DNA of 64,000 nucleotides, from contig WIXG01000203.1 in the NCBI GenBank assembly GCA_009869945.1, forward strand, positions 1 through 64,000, given 5' to 3'. A program made the translations under genes and the position numbers. Within the stretch, counting starts at the first letter, position 1; each line of letters begins with the position of its first letter. The notes beneath the pieces were generated by a model, which did not search any database, was not told the origin of the DNA, and saw only the letters and a program-made list of their open reading frames with translations. This stretch comes from Mesaphorura yosii. Lineage: Eukaryota > Arthropoda > Collembola > Poduromorpha > Tullbergiidae. This document shows positions 41,901-51,800 of this stretch, piece after piece.

Positions 41901-43048
41901 ACGCCAGAGACGTTGTTGTACGTCCGCCCGAAGAAGGACTGCGAAAAACAAGCAACAAGAGCACAAGGCATGAATACATGAATTATTCGGATGACATTTA
42001 TGACCGAGTCAGAAAACACACACTCAAAGCGACCAAGCAAAGATGATTTCTAATGTTTATGAGGCTGTTTACCAAAAGAAGACACTGTTTTCATATTTTT
42101 ATTCATGGTCTCATTTTTCATTCATCTGTGAATGAATCTTTGCTGTTCGTAGCGTCTCATCTCAATTTGGCTTTAATAAATAGCGCACAGCGCCTAGCGA
42201 TTATCGTAGCAATGATTGCAATGATGAAAGGGTGAACTCCCAGCAATTACAATTAGAATTACTCGTACAAAGATGAATCGTAATCCTGCGCTGCTTAACG
42301 CAATGAGCAACGTAATGGCAGGCAGTAATAGAAATGTGGAAAGATAATAACATAATAAAATATTACATAACAACCCAAACTGAGCACAGATACAGGCCAG
42401 GTACCTATTTATATTGCGTGCTTGGCTTGGTTGGGCCCGAGCATTATTGAGCTTGCGTGAGGGATTCAGAGCAAGACGACGACGACTCACTTGCACTTGT
42501 TTTCGCGATTCGCGTATTGCGTTTAGGCAAAGCAGGGGATGAAAATGCAAGTGAGGTACGAGTTGTAATCGTAAGCGAACAGGTGAATTGCCGAATTTTA
42601 GCACAGCACAACTTTGGAATTTCGATATTTTGATGCATTTGAGAAGAGATCCTGAATTTGGAAATGTGGATTACACAAAGTCGAGGCTCCGAATGATATT
42701 TGTGGGTGACAACTTGAAATATGACGGCCATTATGGAATTCACACCTCCTCGCCTTGTATGGAAAAAGAAAAACGGCTAGCAACGTCCTTCAGCGACATT
42801 TCTAATTACTGCACAATCTTCATTAACGCCTAATACATGAGCTTGATGATTAATTAGTAATTAGCTAATTCTCAAATCTGAGTCTAGTCTGAGATCTGGT
42901 AGCTGAGACAAATCAATGCAAAACCGGAGGTATTTTTCTTGGATTACGTTCATTGTCTTTGTCTTCTTACCTTGCACCCTTCGCATGTGAATGCCCCAAA
43001 ATGGAATCCGGCTGCAGGCTCGTTGCAGACCTTGCAGAGCTGGTTCAT
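38987..43048 (-). CDS. kni/knrl/eg-family: Knirps-family (NR0A) nuclear receptor-like zinc-finger repressor, 1009 aa, two coding exons
   Basis: This is a sequence-specific transcription factor that should act in the nucleus as a repressor. The CDS joins 42971-43048 to 38987-41938 on the minus strand; both junctions are GT-AG and phase 0. The protein begins [18 protein letters not shown]. Finger 1 uses C5, C8, C22 and C25, with P-box CEGCK; finger 2 uses C42, C48, C58 and C61. The extension [18 protein letters not shown] (69-86) followed by IHCLL is diagnostic of the knirps family. No ligand-binding domain follows, as expected for NR0A. Residues 92-1009 are mostly low complexity (Gly, Ala, His, Asn, Ser/Arg), with CtBP-type motifs at 648-654 and 1003-1009. 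Drosophila knirps is near 430 residues and knirps-like near 650 from memory, so this one is greatly enlarged. [12 protein letters not shown] and [11 protein letters not shown] look closer to eagle than to knirps, again from memory, so the exact orthologue is unsettled. The family call is very secure. Confidence 0.96.
38990..39010 (-). other. C-terminal CtBP-like motif PLDLTRS (residues 1003-1009)
   Basis: The last seven residues are PLDLTRS, followed at once by TGA. PLDLT fits the relaxed PxDL(S/T) CtBP-binding consensus with a nearby basic residue. The protein would thus carry two docking sites about 350 residues apart, the second being the extreme C-terminus. It is weaker than the internal motif because it has Thr in place of Ser, so binding is an inference. 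Confidence 0.6.
39125..39295 (-). other. Arg/His and Ser/Arg-rich C-terminal region (residues 908-964)
   Basis: Residues 911-929 are almost purely Arg and His, then residues 931-964 are mainly Ser with Arg and Gly. A similar but shorter Arg/Ser/His segment lies at 706-746 (39779-39901). Such tracts can serve as nuclear-localisation and nuclear-speckle signals in other proteins. I do not recall anything like this in the Drosophila family members. It could also be a neutral expansion by repeat slippage. Confidence 0.6.
39377..39388 (-). other. Candidate sumoylation site IKSE (residues 877-880)
   Basis: The residues I-K-S-E fit the psi-K-x-E sumoylation consensus and lie in a Ser/Asn-rich, probably disordered segment ([17 protein letters not shown]). 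A second match, LKRE (840-843; 39488-39499), is followed by acidic residues. SUMO sites are common in repressive transcription factors, but the consensus is short and use of either site is inference. Confidence 0.35.
40055..40075 (-). other. CtBP corepressor-binding motif PIDLSAK (residues 648-654)
   Basis: The codons read Pro-Ile-Asp-Leu-Ser-Ala-Lys, an exact match to the PxDLSxK/R consensus bound by C-terminal binding protein. Drosophila Knirps represses through a motif of the same type (PMDLSMK). The motif sits in an Ala/Gly-rich linker (flanks MQDG and PVAV), so it is likely exposed. Its role here is inferred from the family. Confidence 0.85.
40778..40912 (-). other. Non-repetitive leucine-rich block in the effector region (residues 369-413)
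   Basis: Among homopolymer runs this stretch stands out as ordered-looking. It contains [20 protein letters not shown] (376-395) and then [16 protein letters not shown] (396-411). Its Leu, Phe, Tyr and Trp content suggests one or two amphipathic helices, perhaps a protein-interaction module. I do not recognise it as a named domain. It is the best candidate for a conserved motif outside the zinc fingers. Confidence 0.5.
41939..42970 (-). other. Intron 1, splitting the two zinc fingers
   Basis: The intron is 1,032 bases long, with donor GTAAGA at 42970 downward. The acceptor ends in the pyrimidine-rich tract TTGCTTGTTTTTCGCAG next to position 41938. It is phase 0 and falls between CEGCK and SFFGR. 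In Drosophila the knirps and knirps-like genes also carry an intron in the DNA-binding region, and its length was shown to matter for expression during fast embryonic cycles. The short length here resembles knirps rather than the very long knirps-like intron. The intron holds a TAATTA cluster at 42850-42870. Confidence 0.93.
42850..42870. promoter_or_regulatory. Homeodomain-core cluster in intron 1
   Basis: Three TAATTA or TAATT cores (42851-42856, 42858-42863 and 42866-42870) are packed into 20 bases inside intron 1, about 100 bases from the exon 1 donor. TAATTA is the core bound by many Antp-class homeodomain proteins. Close packing near the start of a developmental regulator makes a regulatory role plausible, but AT-rich DNA yields such cores by chance. 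Confidence 0.25.
42971..43048 (-). other. Coding exon 1: first zinc finger of the knirps-family receptor
   Basis: The exon has 78 bases and encodes exactly 26 residues, from the family-typical start MNQLCKVC through CEGCK. It ends GGGTGCAAG followed by the donor GTAAGA (42970 downward), a strong match to the donor consensus. The start is chosen because family members begin MNQ and because, if the upstream sequence is read through unspliced, an in-frame TAA lies 11 codons above the ATG. No ATG-initiated frame that includes this exon in the right phase is long enough to stand out, so it is easily missed by simple ORF calling. Residue 9 is Asn where I recall Gly in the insect proteins (CKVCGEPAAG). 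Confidence 0.95.
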
Positions 43049-43085
43049 CTGTTGACAAAGATAAGACAGAGGCCAGAATTAATTA
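43049..43085 (-). other. Splice acceptor directly before the start codon
   Basis: On the minus strand the bases just before the ATG read CTCTGTCTTATCTTTGTCAACAG, an acceptor with a pyrimidine-rich tract ending CAG, and the ATG is the first codon after it. This implies an upstream, probably non-coding exon above 43050 that I could not locate. If the acceptor is not used, this stretch is simply 5' UTR. Confidence 0.6.
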
Positions 43086-43404
43086 ACGGGTTAAAATCAA
43101 TAGCAGTAGGCCGCGATAGCGCTAACGGAATAGTAGTAGGTTATGACCGGATCGTTATTCAGTGTCATTTCGGTAATTTCCGAGCAGAGCAGCAGGCGTC
43201 CAGAAAAAGTCAGAGGTCAGAAGGTCAGCATCAGCAGCTACCCGCGATCAATTCAAGTCAAATCGAAAATGCATATGAATGCAAATGCACCATATCACAG
43301 AATCAAAAGAAGATCACTGATTAGTAATCACAATCTTAGTCACTGATTAGCTCTCAGGCACGACACGGCAGGCACAAGTATGTGGTACTTCTTGATCACA
43401 TTTC

Positions 43405-43427
43405 GTAATTAATTAATTACTTAATTA
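43405..43427. promoter_or_regulatory. TAATTA repeat upstream of the coding start
   Basis: A 16-bp palindrome, GTAATTAATTAATTAC (43405-43420), is followed by another TTAATTAG. It lies about 360 bases above the ATG, in what should be the upstream intron or promoter-proximal region. It holds overlapping homeodomain cores. Whether it is functional cannot be told from sequence alone. Confidence 0.22.
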
Positions 43428-44720
43428 GCTCTGACAATTGTCTTTCCGTTCTTGTCTCGTCAGCCGCCGGATATCGCGCTGCGTCACTTTAGTCACTTGC
43501 ACCTTGCACGTAGAGAACTGGGTGACTGGGCTAAGCTAAAGCAAAAGCAGAGATAAGATGCTTTCGCTTGGGTGCTAAGATTCATACTGTGCCGTAATGA
43601 GCGTGCTTCAATGACACTTTTTTTGTACGAGCCAGCTGAGAGCACACGCGGTTGTAGTGTTACAACTTCATTTCATTTTCTTTGAGGAACGAACTTAAGC
43701 CTCGTCTGTTTAGAGCACGTCCACGTAAAGGAATTTGGGGTTTACCTGCGCCGTGCCGTGTCCGTACATTTGCATTGCAATCATCGTAAACGTGCGCTGA
43801 TCTTGTTCTTGTACTTTTACATTACTCTCTGCATGTTTTGCGATGATTTCATTACAACTTCCTTCAGAAAGACTTCAAGACTCTTGTTTGTACGTGTAAT
43901 CGTATTAAATTCGCACTCATGCGAATGCACTTGAAGGTTCTCGTCTCGGCTCTTGTTTATTAAGTCAAAGTCGCAATTAATGCGATACGCGATGTAATTT
44001 GCAATTTGCGAATCGCGAATTCGAGATTTGCGGAATTGCAACACGCAGAGCAGTAGAAACAAATAAAACATTTATGCGATACGATTACGATTACAAATTG
44101 TGGACGACATGCAAATGGTAAATATTAAGATCGCCACGGCACGGCACGCATGTGTGCGAATTGCGTAATGCAGGCTTAAGATTTTATCGCTAAAAGTTTG
44201 ACATGTCGAACGGGAACGCAATTGCAGAAAATTGAAGCAAAATTGAATTCGCATTAGCATCGAGTATCGTTAATCGCATTAGCTCGGCGCGGGCCACGTC
44301 GCTCCTAATTATGCAAATCAGATTGTTATTGTGGTAATCTGCAAATTACGAATTGCGAATTACAAATTGCAAGTGTCAATCGTCCAATTGTAAATAATAT
44401 AATTATAATCATGTATGTGTCAGGGGATTAATGCTTAATGTGGCAGGGTTTTGTGCGTGTGCTCACAGCAGATAATGGGTAATTACCAGCAAACAGTTGG
44501 ACGCTCTGATTTCTACAAACTGCAAGTGCGAAAGCCCAAAGTTCAATTATTCAGTCGTAATTCGCTAATTCGCCTTTTAACGGTTTCGTGTCCCGCCGTG
44601 CCATCACGAAACGCGTCGCCGTCGTCATTTTTACGCGATTTCTGCACTGTTTTCGATTTCTTAGCAATTGTAATTGTTCAATTGCTCAGAATCAGCGCGG
44701 CGCAGCGCAGGTCGTTGTCA

Positions 44721-44770
44721 CTCGATTACGATTACGATTAAGCTGTGCAAGCCACAGCCACAGCCACAGC
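44721..44770 (+). repeat. CGATTA tandem followed by GCCACA tandem
   Basis: Three CGATTA units (44723-44740) are followed ten bases later by GCCACA units (44751-44770), typical of the patchwork of short tandem words in this window. Confidence 0.7.
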
Positions 44771-45170
44771 TGAGCTGTTCGGCTCAAATCGTGCCACTTT
44801 TCGCGTGTACCCCAAATTGCTCGCAATTCGAAAATTATGTAATCCTGCCTTGCCAATTGCAATAACAAAGAAATTTCAATGTCTTGCACACTGCGCTGCC
44901 CTGCACTGTTTTTTTTCACGTTTGTCGTTTGTGTTTGAATCTCGTATTTCGAGTAGTCTCGTATTTAGTTGTCAGTTTCGCATTCCGCTGCTCGTCGCGT
45001 CTCGTTTCACGTGCTACAATTGCATACACCCAAATAATAAAGTAGGATTAAGCCGTATACGTATTTGATAATCATGCGTTGCGTTATGCAAATGATACAA
45101 TAAATCGTTGCGTTGGACAAAAGAAATGCAGTGCAGTGCAGGAATAAGAAATTATTGGAGTGTGACGCGT

Positions 45171-45187
45171 TCGGCGCGCCGCGCCGA
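45171..45187. repeat. GC-only inverted repeat
   Basis: The eight bases TCGGCGCG and their exact reverse complement flank a single C. It is a dense CpG spot in otherwise AT-rich surroundings. Confidence 0.75.
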
Positions 45188-48100
45188 GCCCATTTAATTA
45201 TGCACCCGTACGCGTTACGCGCGTCTTCATTACACTAGCGAAAGAAATTGAAACTGAGTCAAATCGCATCGCATTAGAATTAAAATTAGTGTCTTAATCC
45301 CAAGCAATTGCAAGTACTTTTGTTTTTCAAATTCCGCACCGCGACGCGCTGTGCCGTTGAGCGCTGAGTTGAGCTGCTAATTAATCGGTGCAGGCAAGCA
45401 AGAACTAGGCGATTGAGATCATGAAATCATTTAATTTTAAGGTAGGCAGGCGATGGTCATTGCTACAAAGTTACGTAATTTTTCGGCGCGGCGCGTATTT
45501 TAATAAACTGCCGTCCTCCCTTGACACAAATGGGTGACTGAGCGAAAAGAAGCGAAGCGAGTGGCTGATTTTCTCAGGCCAGACCGTATTTATTTATACA
45601 CAGACGTATTAAATGTCACTTTTTTAAATTGGTGGTTGCACTGCATTGGATTAGTGCAATAATTCACTGCTTACTGCACGCTGTCCCTGAATTATAAATT
45701 ACGAAGCACGAATTATGGACTTGTAATGTAATAATCCCAAAATACATAAAATAAAGCCAAGCCAAGCCAGACAGACAAATAATAACATTTGTAACTGAAT
45801 ATGATACACTTTTGTGCTGTGTGTCGCTGCTGCTGCGCTAGCGCTGTCATGCTCTTTAATAATTGCCTATTCTTACCTAGCGTAGAACTTATTTTTAGTG
45901 TTGGAAGGTAAAATGTGGTGTCTTGTTATTATGCGTTATGGTTCTGGTACTCTAATTTTTAGTGTGATAATAATTTTTGGGTTGGTTGCCTTCTTTCTTT
46001 CGGCTTGGGTACGGATCTTCAAGGTAAACTGTAACAATGTAGTCTTAAAAACCATTAAACCGTGTCATAATTCGTATTCTTTCCTTCGTATTCTCAGCAG
46101 CAGCATGAATAAAGTCTTAATCCCGTGCGTGCATTGCTGAGCAAAATGCAAAAGCAACGGATATTATGCAAAGGTTCTTCCTGACTTGTTCTTGTTATTC
46201 TTACGATTTATGATTCAAATTTCGCTGAAACGCAAAGGCCAAGCTGTCATTTAGCCACAAATTTGGTGCAGAATTAGTTCACAATTCGCAATTAGAATTG
46301 AAGCTGATTGCTGATTTGCAGCGTGCGACCGCATAAATTCGCCAATTCGCGTGTATCAAGCGAATTCGTGTCCGAATTCAATATTATTGGGATTTGGCAT
46401 TTATTTACCACCGATATGCTATTGATCTTATCATATTAGCAATGCCGCGCGCGTGTGCAGCCGTGCATAACTTAACAATTGCAATCATCGTCATGTTACA
46501 CATTCAATTCGCTCATTCGCCAAAGCGCCAATTCGCTAAATACAATCATCAGGTGCTGCTGCCTGCCAAATTATGGCGTGCTGCTAAACAAATACGTGCT
46601 GTAATGATAATAATTATTGAGACATTGACAGCAGCAGCAGCGTGCAGGAATTGAATGCCATGAAATGCGAACCACGCCGCGCGCAGGCTGCGTGTACGTG
46701 CGAATTTCAATGTTAAGCTTTCACCTTGACGCTGCATTTCGTATGGATTATGAACCAAGCCAAGTCAAGTCGCCAATATTTGGTGCAGATTTTGGACCGT
46801 GTGATTTACGCATTTGATAATTACTTGTGAAAAATGAGCCTTTGCTAATTGTAACGGCGCGTTAATGCATTATTTACTTATTTGGAGCCGCAGCTGAGCC
46901 CGTGCGCCGTGCGAGTTTCATTTTTTACACGAATTACCCAGCCACGCATCAGAGTCACGGTAAAAAAAAGGAGCCAGGGTCCCTCCGAGCGAAATTTAAA
47001 GCAGAGCAGAGTATAAGCATAATTTATGTGCGTGTACATTAAATTCAGAGCAGAGTACCTCCGCCAACGCCAACTCTCATTTCATGTCTTCCTTTCCAAG
47101 AAATTGCTACTTAACATCCTACGCTAAATTAGAGCGCTACAATCCCACGTGCATTATGAAATCATAGCCGAACGAATTCCACAGTCCACAGAAAAAGGTG
47201 AGAATTAGTTTAGGCCAGGAAATAATTTAATTCTTGCTCATGACAGGACAGAAACAAATCTCAGGCGGTTCTTGTCTTCGTTTATGGAATTTATAGGAAT
47301 GCGGCAAGATTGACGGACTGACAGGTCGGGCGCTGCCTTGCCTTAAATTACTTTTGAAGTCGAATCAGAACAATTACCATCGTCCGACTCATCTTTGGAA
47401 GGGAAAGTAATTTGGACAGGACGTGGTCGGGTAATTATCAGTATGGTGCCCGAGCCTCAGTCACAACGCAGTGCACTTATCCGTAATCCATTCGTCACAG
47501 GTGGAGGAATTTCAAGAATTGGAACAATGCTTGTTGGCCACAACGAAAATGTGACGCGAATGGCGAATTCTTCGTTGGCAATAAAAATTGAATCCGGTAT
47601 TAGCACTCTGATCTTCTGTTTTAGGTACTTAATTGCATGAAGCACCTTCGTCACCTTCATAAATCAGAAATCCCTTGCGCATTTCTCACGAATGACTCAT
47701 AGGTTGGCTGAAAGTTGGCATTCCTCACCACAGCGTCAGCCCAAATCCAAGTCAAGCCGTCTCGCATAAATTTGTTTAACGGTTCCTTCAAACGTGAGAA
47801 ATTGACCGGCTTAGCATTCTGCATTAACTAAAGGGCCCCGTGATTAATAATTGAGTAAATTCCAATCTGACACAATAATTAAAGCGCAGGTGATTGAGAT
47901 TAATCAATAATACCGGCCGAGATTCGAGCGGATTAACGAATTCAGAGTACAAGATCAAAGGCAAAGGCAGCTTATCCTTAAAAACGTGTTTATCGTTTGC
48001 TGAATGGAATTACTCAATCATGTGCGTTTTACTGAATGGATACGTAAAAGGCAAGGCAAGCCACGAAGTTGTGATTTGCGTTGTGCGTAATCAAAAGTTC

Positions 48101-48839
48101 AGTGAACCAATGCAAATGTAAACTCAAACGCTAAATCTTGTTCAATTCTTCTCTTTTACCCCAAATCGGCTCACATATCACGTTGTTGAGCTTGTAATTC
48201 ATTTCGTGCCGCGTAATAAATGTTTAAAGGCTGCAAAGGTGCAAATTCTGGTTCAGAAAGAATTTTTCTTGTTTGCGGCAAACGCGAACCGCTCGGCTGA
48301 TTAGTATTCCTTTTGTTTTTACATTGTGACAGTTCGCAGCTGGATTCCTGCTCTGATCTTCTTCCCTGCTCTGCTCTAATAACGAGTTTACTCAAGAAAT
48401 ACGCGCTGCGTTGGTTGTTTTGACTTTCGACGCTGACGAAATTGATGGGAAACGAGAAACAAGCCGGCCGAAAAATCTCCGAGTTAATAAGATCATATAA
48501 AATGTAATTTAATGCGGCCGCGCCGAAGCCGCAAAGCAAAGCAGACAGGCAGAGGAATTTTTACAATTACGAATACGAATTCGTGAACAAGAGTGAGAAC
48601 GAAGAGTTGGCTGGCTTTTGAGACAATTGGACAAGAAAAAATTGACAAGAAAATCTGTATCAAGAAAATATCAAGATTATCTTTTGCGTTGCGTTGTTTT
48701 GTGGTCTGCCGTGTTGGTTTTATGATGTGTGAGTTTTTGCCGTGCCGCGTTTGCGCCTCGCCGAGGCTCGAGAACACTTTACGAACCGCAGGCTGCAATT
48801 ATAATATTATAGCGTGCATTTAGTCTGAAAAAATGAACC

Positions 48840-48861
48840 AATTATCTTGTACAAGATAATT
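48840..48861. repeat. 22-bp perfect palindrome
   Basis: The half-site AATTATCTTGT is followed directly by its reverse complement, with TGTACA at the centre. Confidence 0.9.
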
Positions 48862-51800
48862 AATAGCCACTTGTTAACGTACACAACGAAAATGCGTTCT
48901 CTCCGAATAAAAGGACTCTTTCGAAAAGAATTGTCGCAAGTCAATCAGAGCAGCCAGAAAATCGAGCGGACGAGTTTTCTGCCACTAATAAAGCAATAAA
49001 GGCTTAAATGATTGCGGGAGGCGTGCACTGCATCAAAATCAACCCCAAATTGTTGCTTTGTCTTGCCCGACGAAAACAATAATTAAGTTAATCCAAAAAT
49101 CGATTAATTTTTGCTCTGCTCTCGCAGGTAAGCAGGCGGACAAGCCAAGCCTCGACATGAAATTATAGCGTGCGGACCAGCAAAATGGTGATGATCGCGA
49201 ATTTGTGTTGTTTTGCAGCATTTTTGAGAAACGACGACGTTTCGACACTCGAGTGTGTGGGCTTCGAATCAGCCACAAAAATGAAGACACGAGGAAATGA
49301 ATTGGCTTGATTTGATTTCTTAAAGATTTCATCGTGAAACAAATAAAGATGCCAGAATCCTGTCAAGAGCAGTTATTCGTTATTTTACTGTGGCAGAAAC
49401 TGTCTCAAGTCTGGTTGGCTTTGAATAAAAGCAAGCTTTCGTGCAGCATTTCGAGAAAAAGACCACCGGCGATGTGCGACATGGACGACTCGACACGGAC
49501 AAGACAAGACAAGACGCGAATGAAAAGGAATAAAACAAAACAAGCCTCACAACCAATAAAAAATATTACTACACTTTTTCTATACAAAAGGCAGGCAGTC
49601 AGGCAATGAATCGTGCAGAAATTGAATTGTAGTACATTTATTATACTAAATTAAATTAGGAGAGAGACGCGTCGAGCGTCCAGATGAAGATCTGAGAAAA
49701 TCGTGTGTGTGGGGAGCCAAACCAAGCCTCGAAAGCACTTGAAACTTGAAATCAATCTTAATAAAAAGCATTGCCGACGTATTTTGACTTTGAGTGGTGC
49801 GATAAGAAAATAATTCAGAGTACGGAACCCATTTTTAAGAATCCACTGCAAAAATACGCAGCACTGGCAAATATTTGCAAAATCATTATTTACTTTGCAA
49901 TTCAGCAGTCGCGGCGGGCACAGAAAATGGAAATTCTCAAGTGTTACGAGGAATTTGGTGTGAATGCGTGCGAAAAGATGAGAGATCAAAATTTTCCCAC
50001 GGACAACACGCAAAGGCAAAGATGCAAAAACAGGCGAGGCAATCTTGAAGATGAAATCTCGCTCGCTCGCTCTTCACTGCCGTGTTAATTGAAAAGTGAA
50101 GGCACGAAATAATGAGAAGACAATTTAAATATTGGGTACAAATTAATAAATCACACGCCGTAACTGGCCCCTGGCTAGCGAAAGTCAAATGCTTGCCTTG
50201 CTTTGAGCCTAGATAATTGAATCAGGCTGGTTAAATCCGGCATGTACTGCCGTAATAAGTGCAATATAAACTGGAACGCTTGCCTTTCTCATCGCTTATG
50301 TATGCACTTGCTAATGCTAATGGAACTCGATCAACTCCAGGCTGGCTAGCTGAGTTAAGTTAAGCTCCGAACTGGTTTCTAGTTTCTGATTATTTTACTT
50401 ATTGATTAAGATATCTTGACTGGGACCAGTTGAATTAATGCACTACATGCAGTGAAGTGAATTGTGAACTGATTCACTTACATCCAAGCAGATTCACAAA
50501 GCACAGTTCCAAAATGTGAATGCTTAATGGGACAACTGCGACTTGTGACTGCGCTGCGCCGCGGTGCGCCTGAATTTATCGACAGGCACTGGCCATAATT
50601 TTCAGAACCCTAGTCTGAGTCTTGCCTTGGCGATGTCTTTGGCGATGCAAAGTTAATTAGCATAATTTTAACAAAACTGCACGTGTTCATCGCAGAAGAG
50701 GCTTCAGGTACGTCTTTTGTTGAATTGTATTGCATTATTTCAGTGAGGATCGAGCAGTTCTGCTGCCTAAATGGCTTAAGTACTGCTCTGATAACATCGG
50801 TGTTAGCTTTTTATGATTCGTGCTTTTTGATGCGTACGCTAAATTGACTTTTGATTTGGCTGGGCTCCAGTCTGAACTCTGACATAATTTCGTTCATTTG
50901 CAAATTACTCGACGCAGTTTTCGTACACGCATCTTTGCAGATCCTTTTATCTTGGATGTCAACTTTTTCTCTTCATAAACGGCGTCAGTTCACGAACATG
51001 GCACTTGAATGGAATAGAACCGAGCAAGAGAAAGTGCTCGTTGATCTCGAACGTCCAAATTGGTCTGGCGTTATTTAAACGCAATAATTGTTCACCTCCA
51101 TAAAATTATAAAATTACATGTCTCAAATTTGGACCTCTGTGATTAATGCGTCGCGTCTGCGCTGTTTTGCGTATGCGTATGTGGAACTGGTCCACATGCG
51201 CACAAGATTCCTTATGCGCAAAATGACACTGCGACATTTTCAGACTGGCCGTGAGACAGAAACCCACCACAAAATTTATGAATCATATTTTTTGCTGACT
51301 GCTTGTCCTCCGCTTATCTTGCTCAAGATTTTGAATCAGACCATCAAGCAAGTTTGGCCGGCTATTTAACGCGTCGGCAATAAAAATATGTTTTTATACG
51401 CTTATGCTTGGGAGTGGTGTCTCTGCCTCGCTGCGCTGCAGTAAAATTACAGTTTTGTACTCAAAAGTGAGGTACATGCGTCAGCAAAGTCCAAGTGCGC
51501 GTACGTGGGAGATGAATTCTTTCGTACCGGACCAACATTGTAGCATTGTTGAATTAGCAAAGAGAATAATGTGACATTTTCACATAAAATTTTACCAGAC
51601 AACTTTACCAGAACGGAATAATGACCAAAATGCCAAACTGCAAAGCGATGTGATGGTGCTCTTCCTTGGTTGGCTTTGTTAAACATGAGTGCAGGATGCA
51701 AGCTTTGAGGAGATGCGATAAAAAGATGCGTTTGCGTATGCGTGACCTCAACTCATCAGCGCAAGCCAGTGCCAGCGACACGCAATCTTCAATTATTGTT

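Larger units (their letters stand above)
38987..41938 (-). other. Coding exon 2: second zinc finger and long low-complexity effector region
   Basis: The exon encodes residues 27-1009. Residues 27-91 (41744-41938) hold finger 2 and the knirps-type extension. After that come a Gly run (101-108), Asn/Ser-rich sequence (113-150), a His-rich patch (178-188), an alternating Arg-Glu/Arg-Asp stretch (191-205), poly-Ala runs (265-272, 294-300, 304-308) and a non-repetitive hydrophobic block (369-413). Further on are His-rich tracts (508-559 and 669-688), the motif PIDLSAK (648-654), an Arg/Ser/His-rich segment (706-746), acidic sequence (749-763 and 819-851) and a second Arg/His then Ser/Arg region (908-964). 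The protein ends PLDLTRS. The stop is TGA at 38987-38989. The frame stays open through all repeats, which argues for selection on the protein. The long plus-strand open frames overlapping this exon are antisense shadows. Confidence 0.95.

Noticed and set aside
41939-42040. N-terminal 34 residues of the uninterrupted minus-strand frame (starting MLGRFECVF)
   Set aside because: These are intron 1 sequence. The family-typical N-terminus is encoded by the separate exon at 42971-43048, and an acceptor sits exactly before SFFGR.
42861-43058. A 65-codon minus-strand frame overlapping exon 1
   Set aside because: It reads the first zinc finger in the wrong frame; the correct frame gives MNQLCKVC with all four cysteines.
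49771-50088. A 105-codon plus-strand frame with fairly natural composition
   Set aside because: It begins at TTG, has no clear splice sites and is open on the opposite strand as well; chance is the simpler reading.
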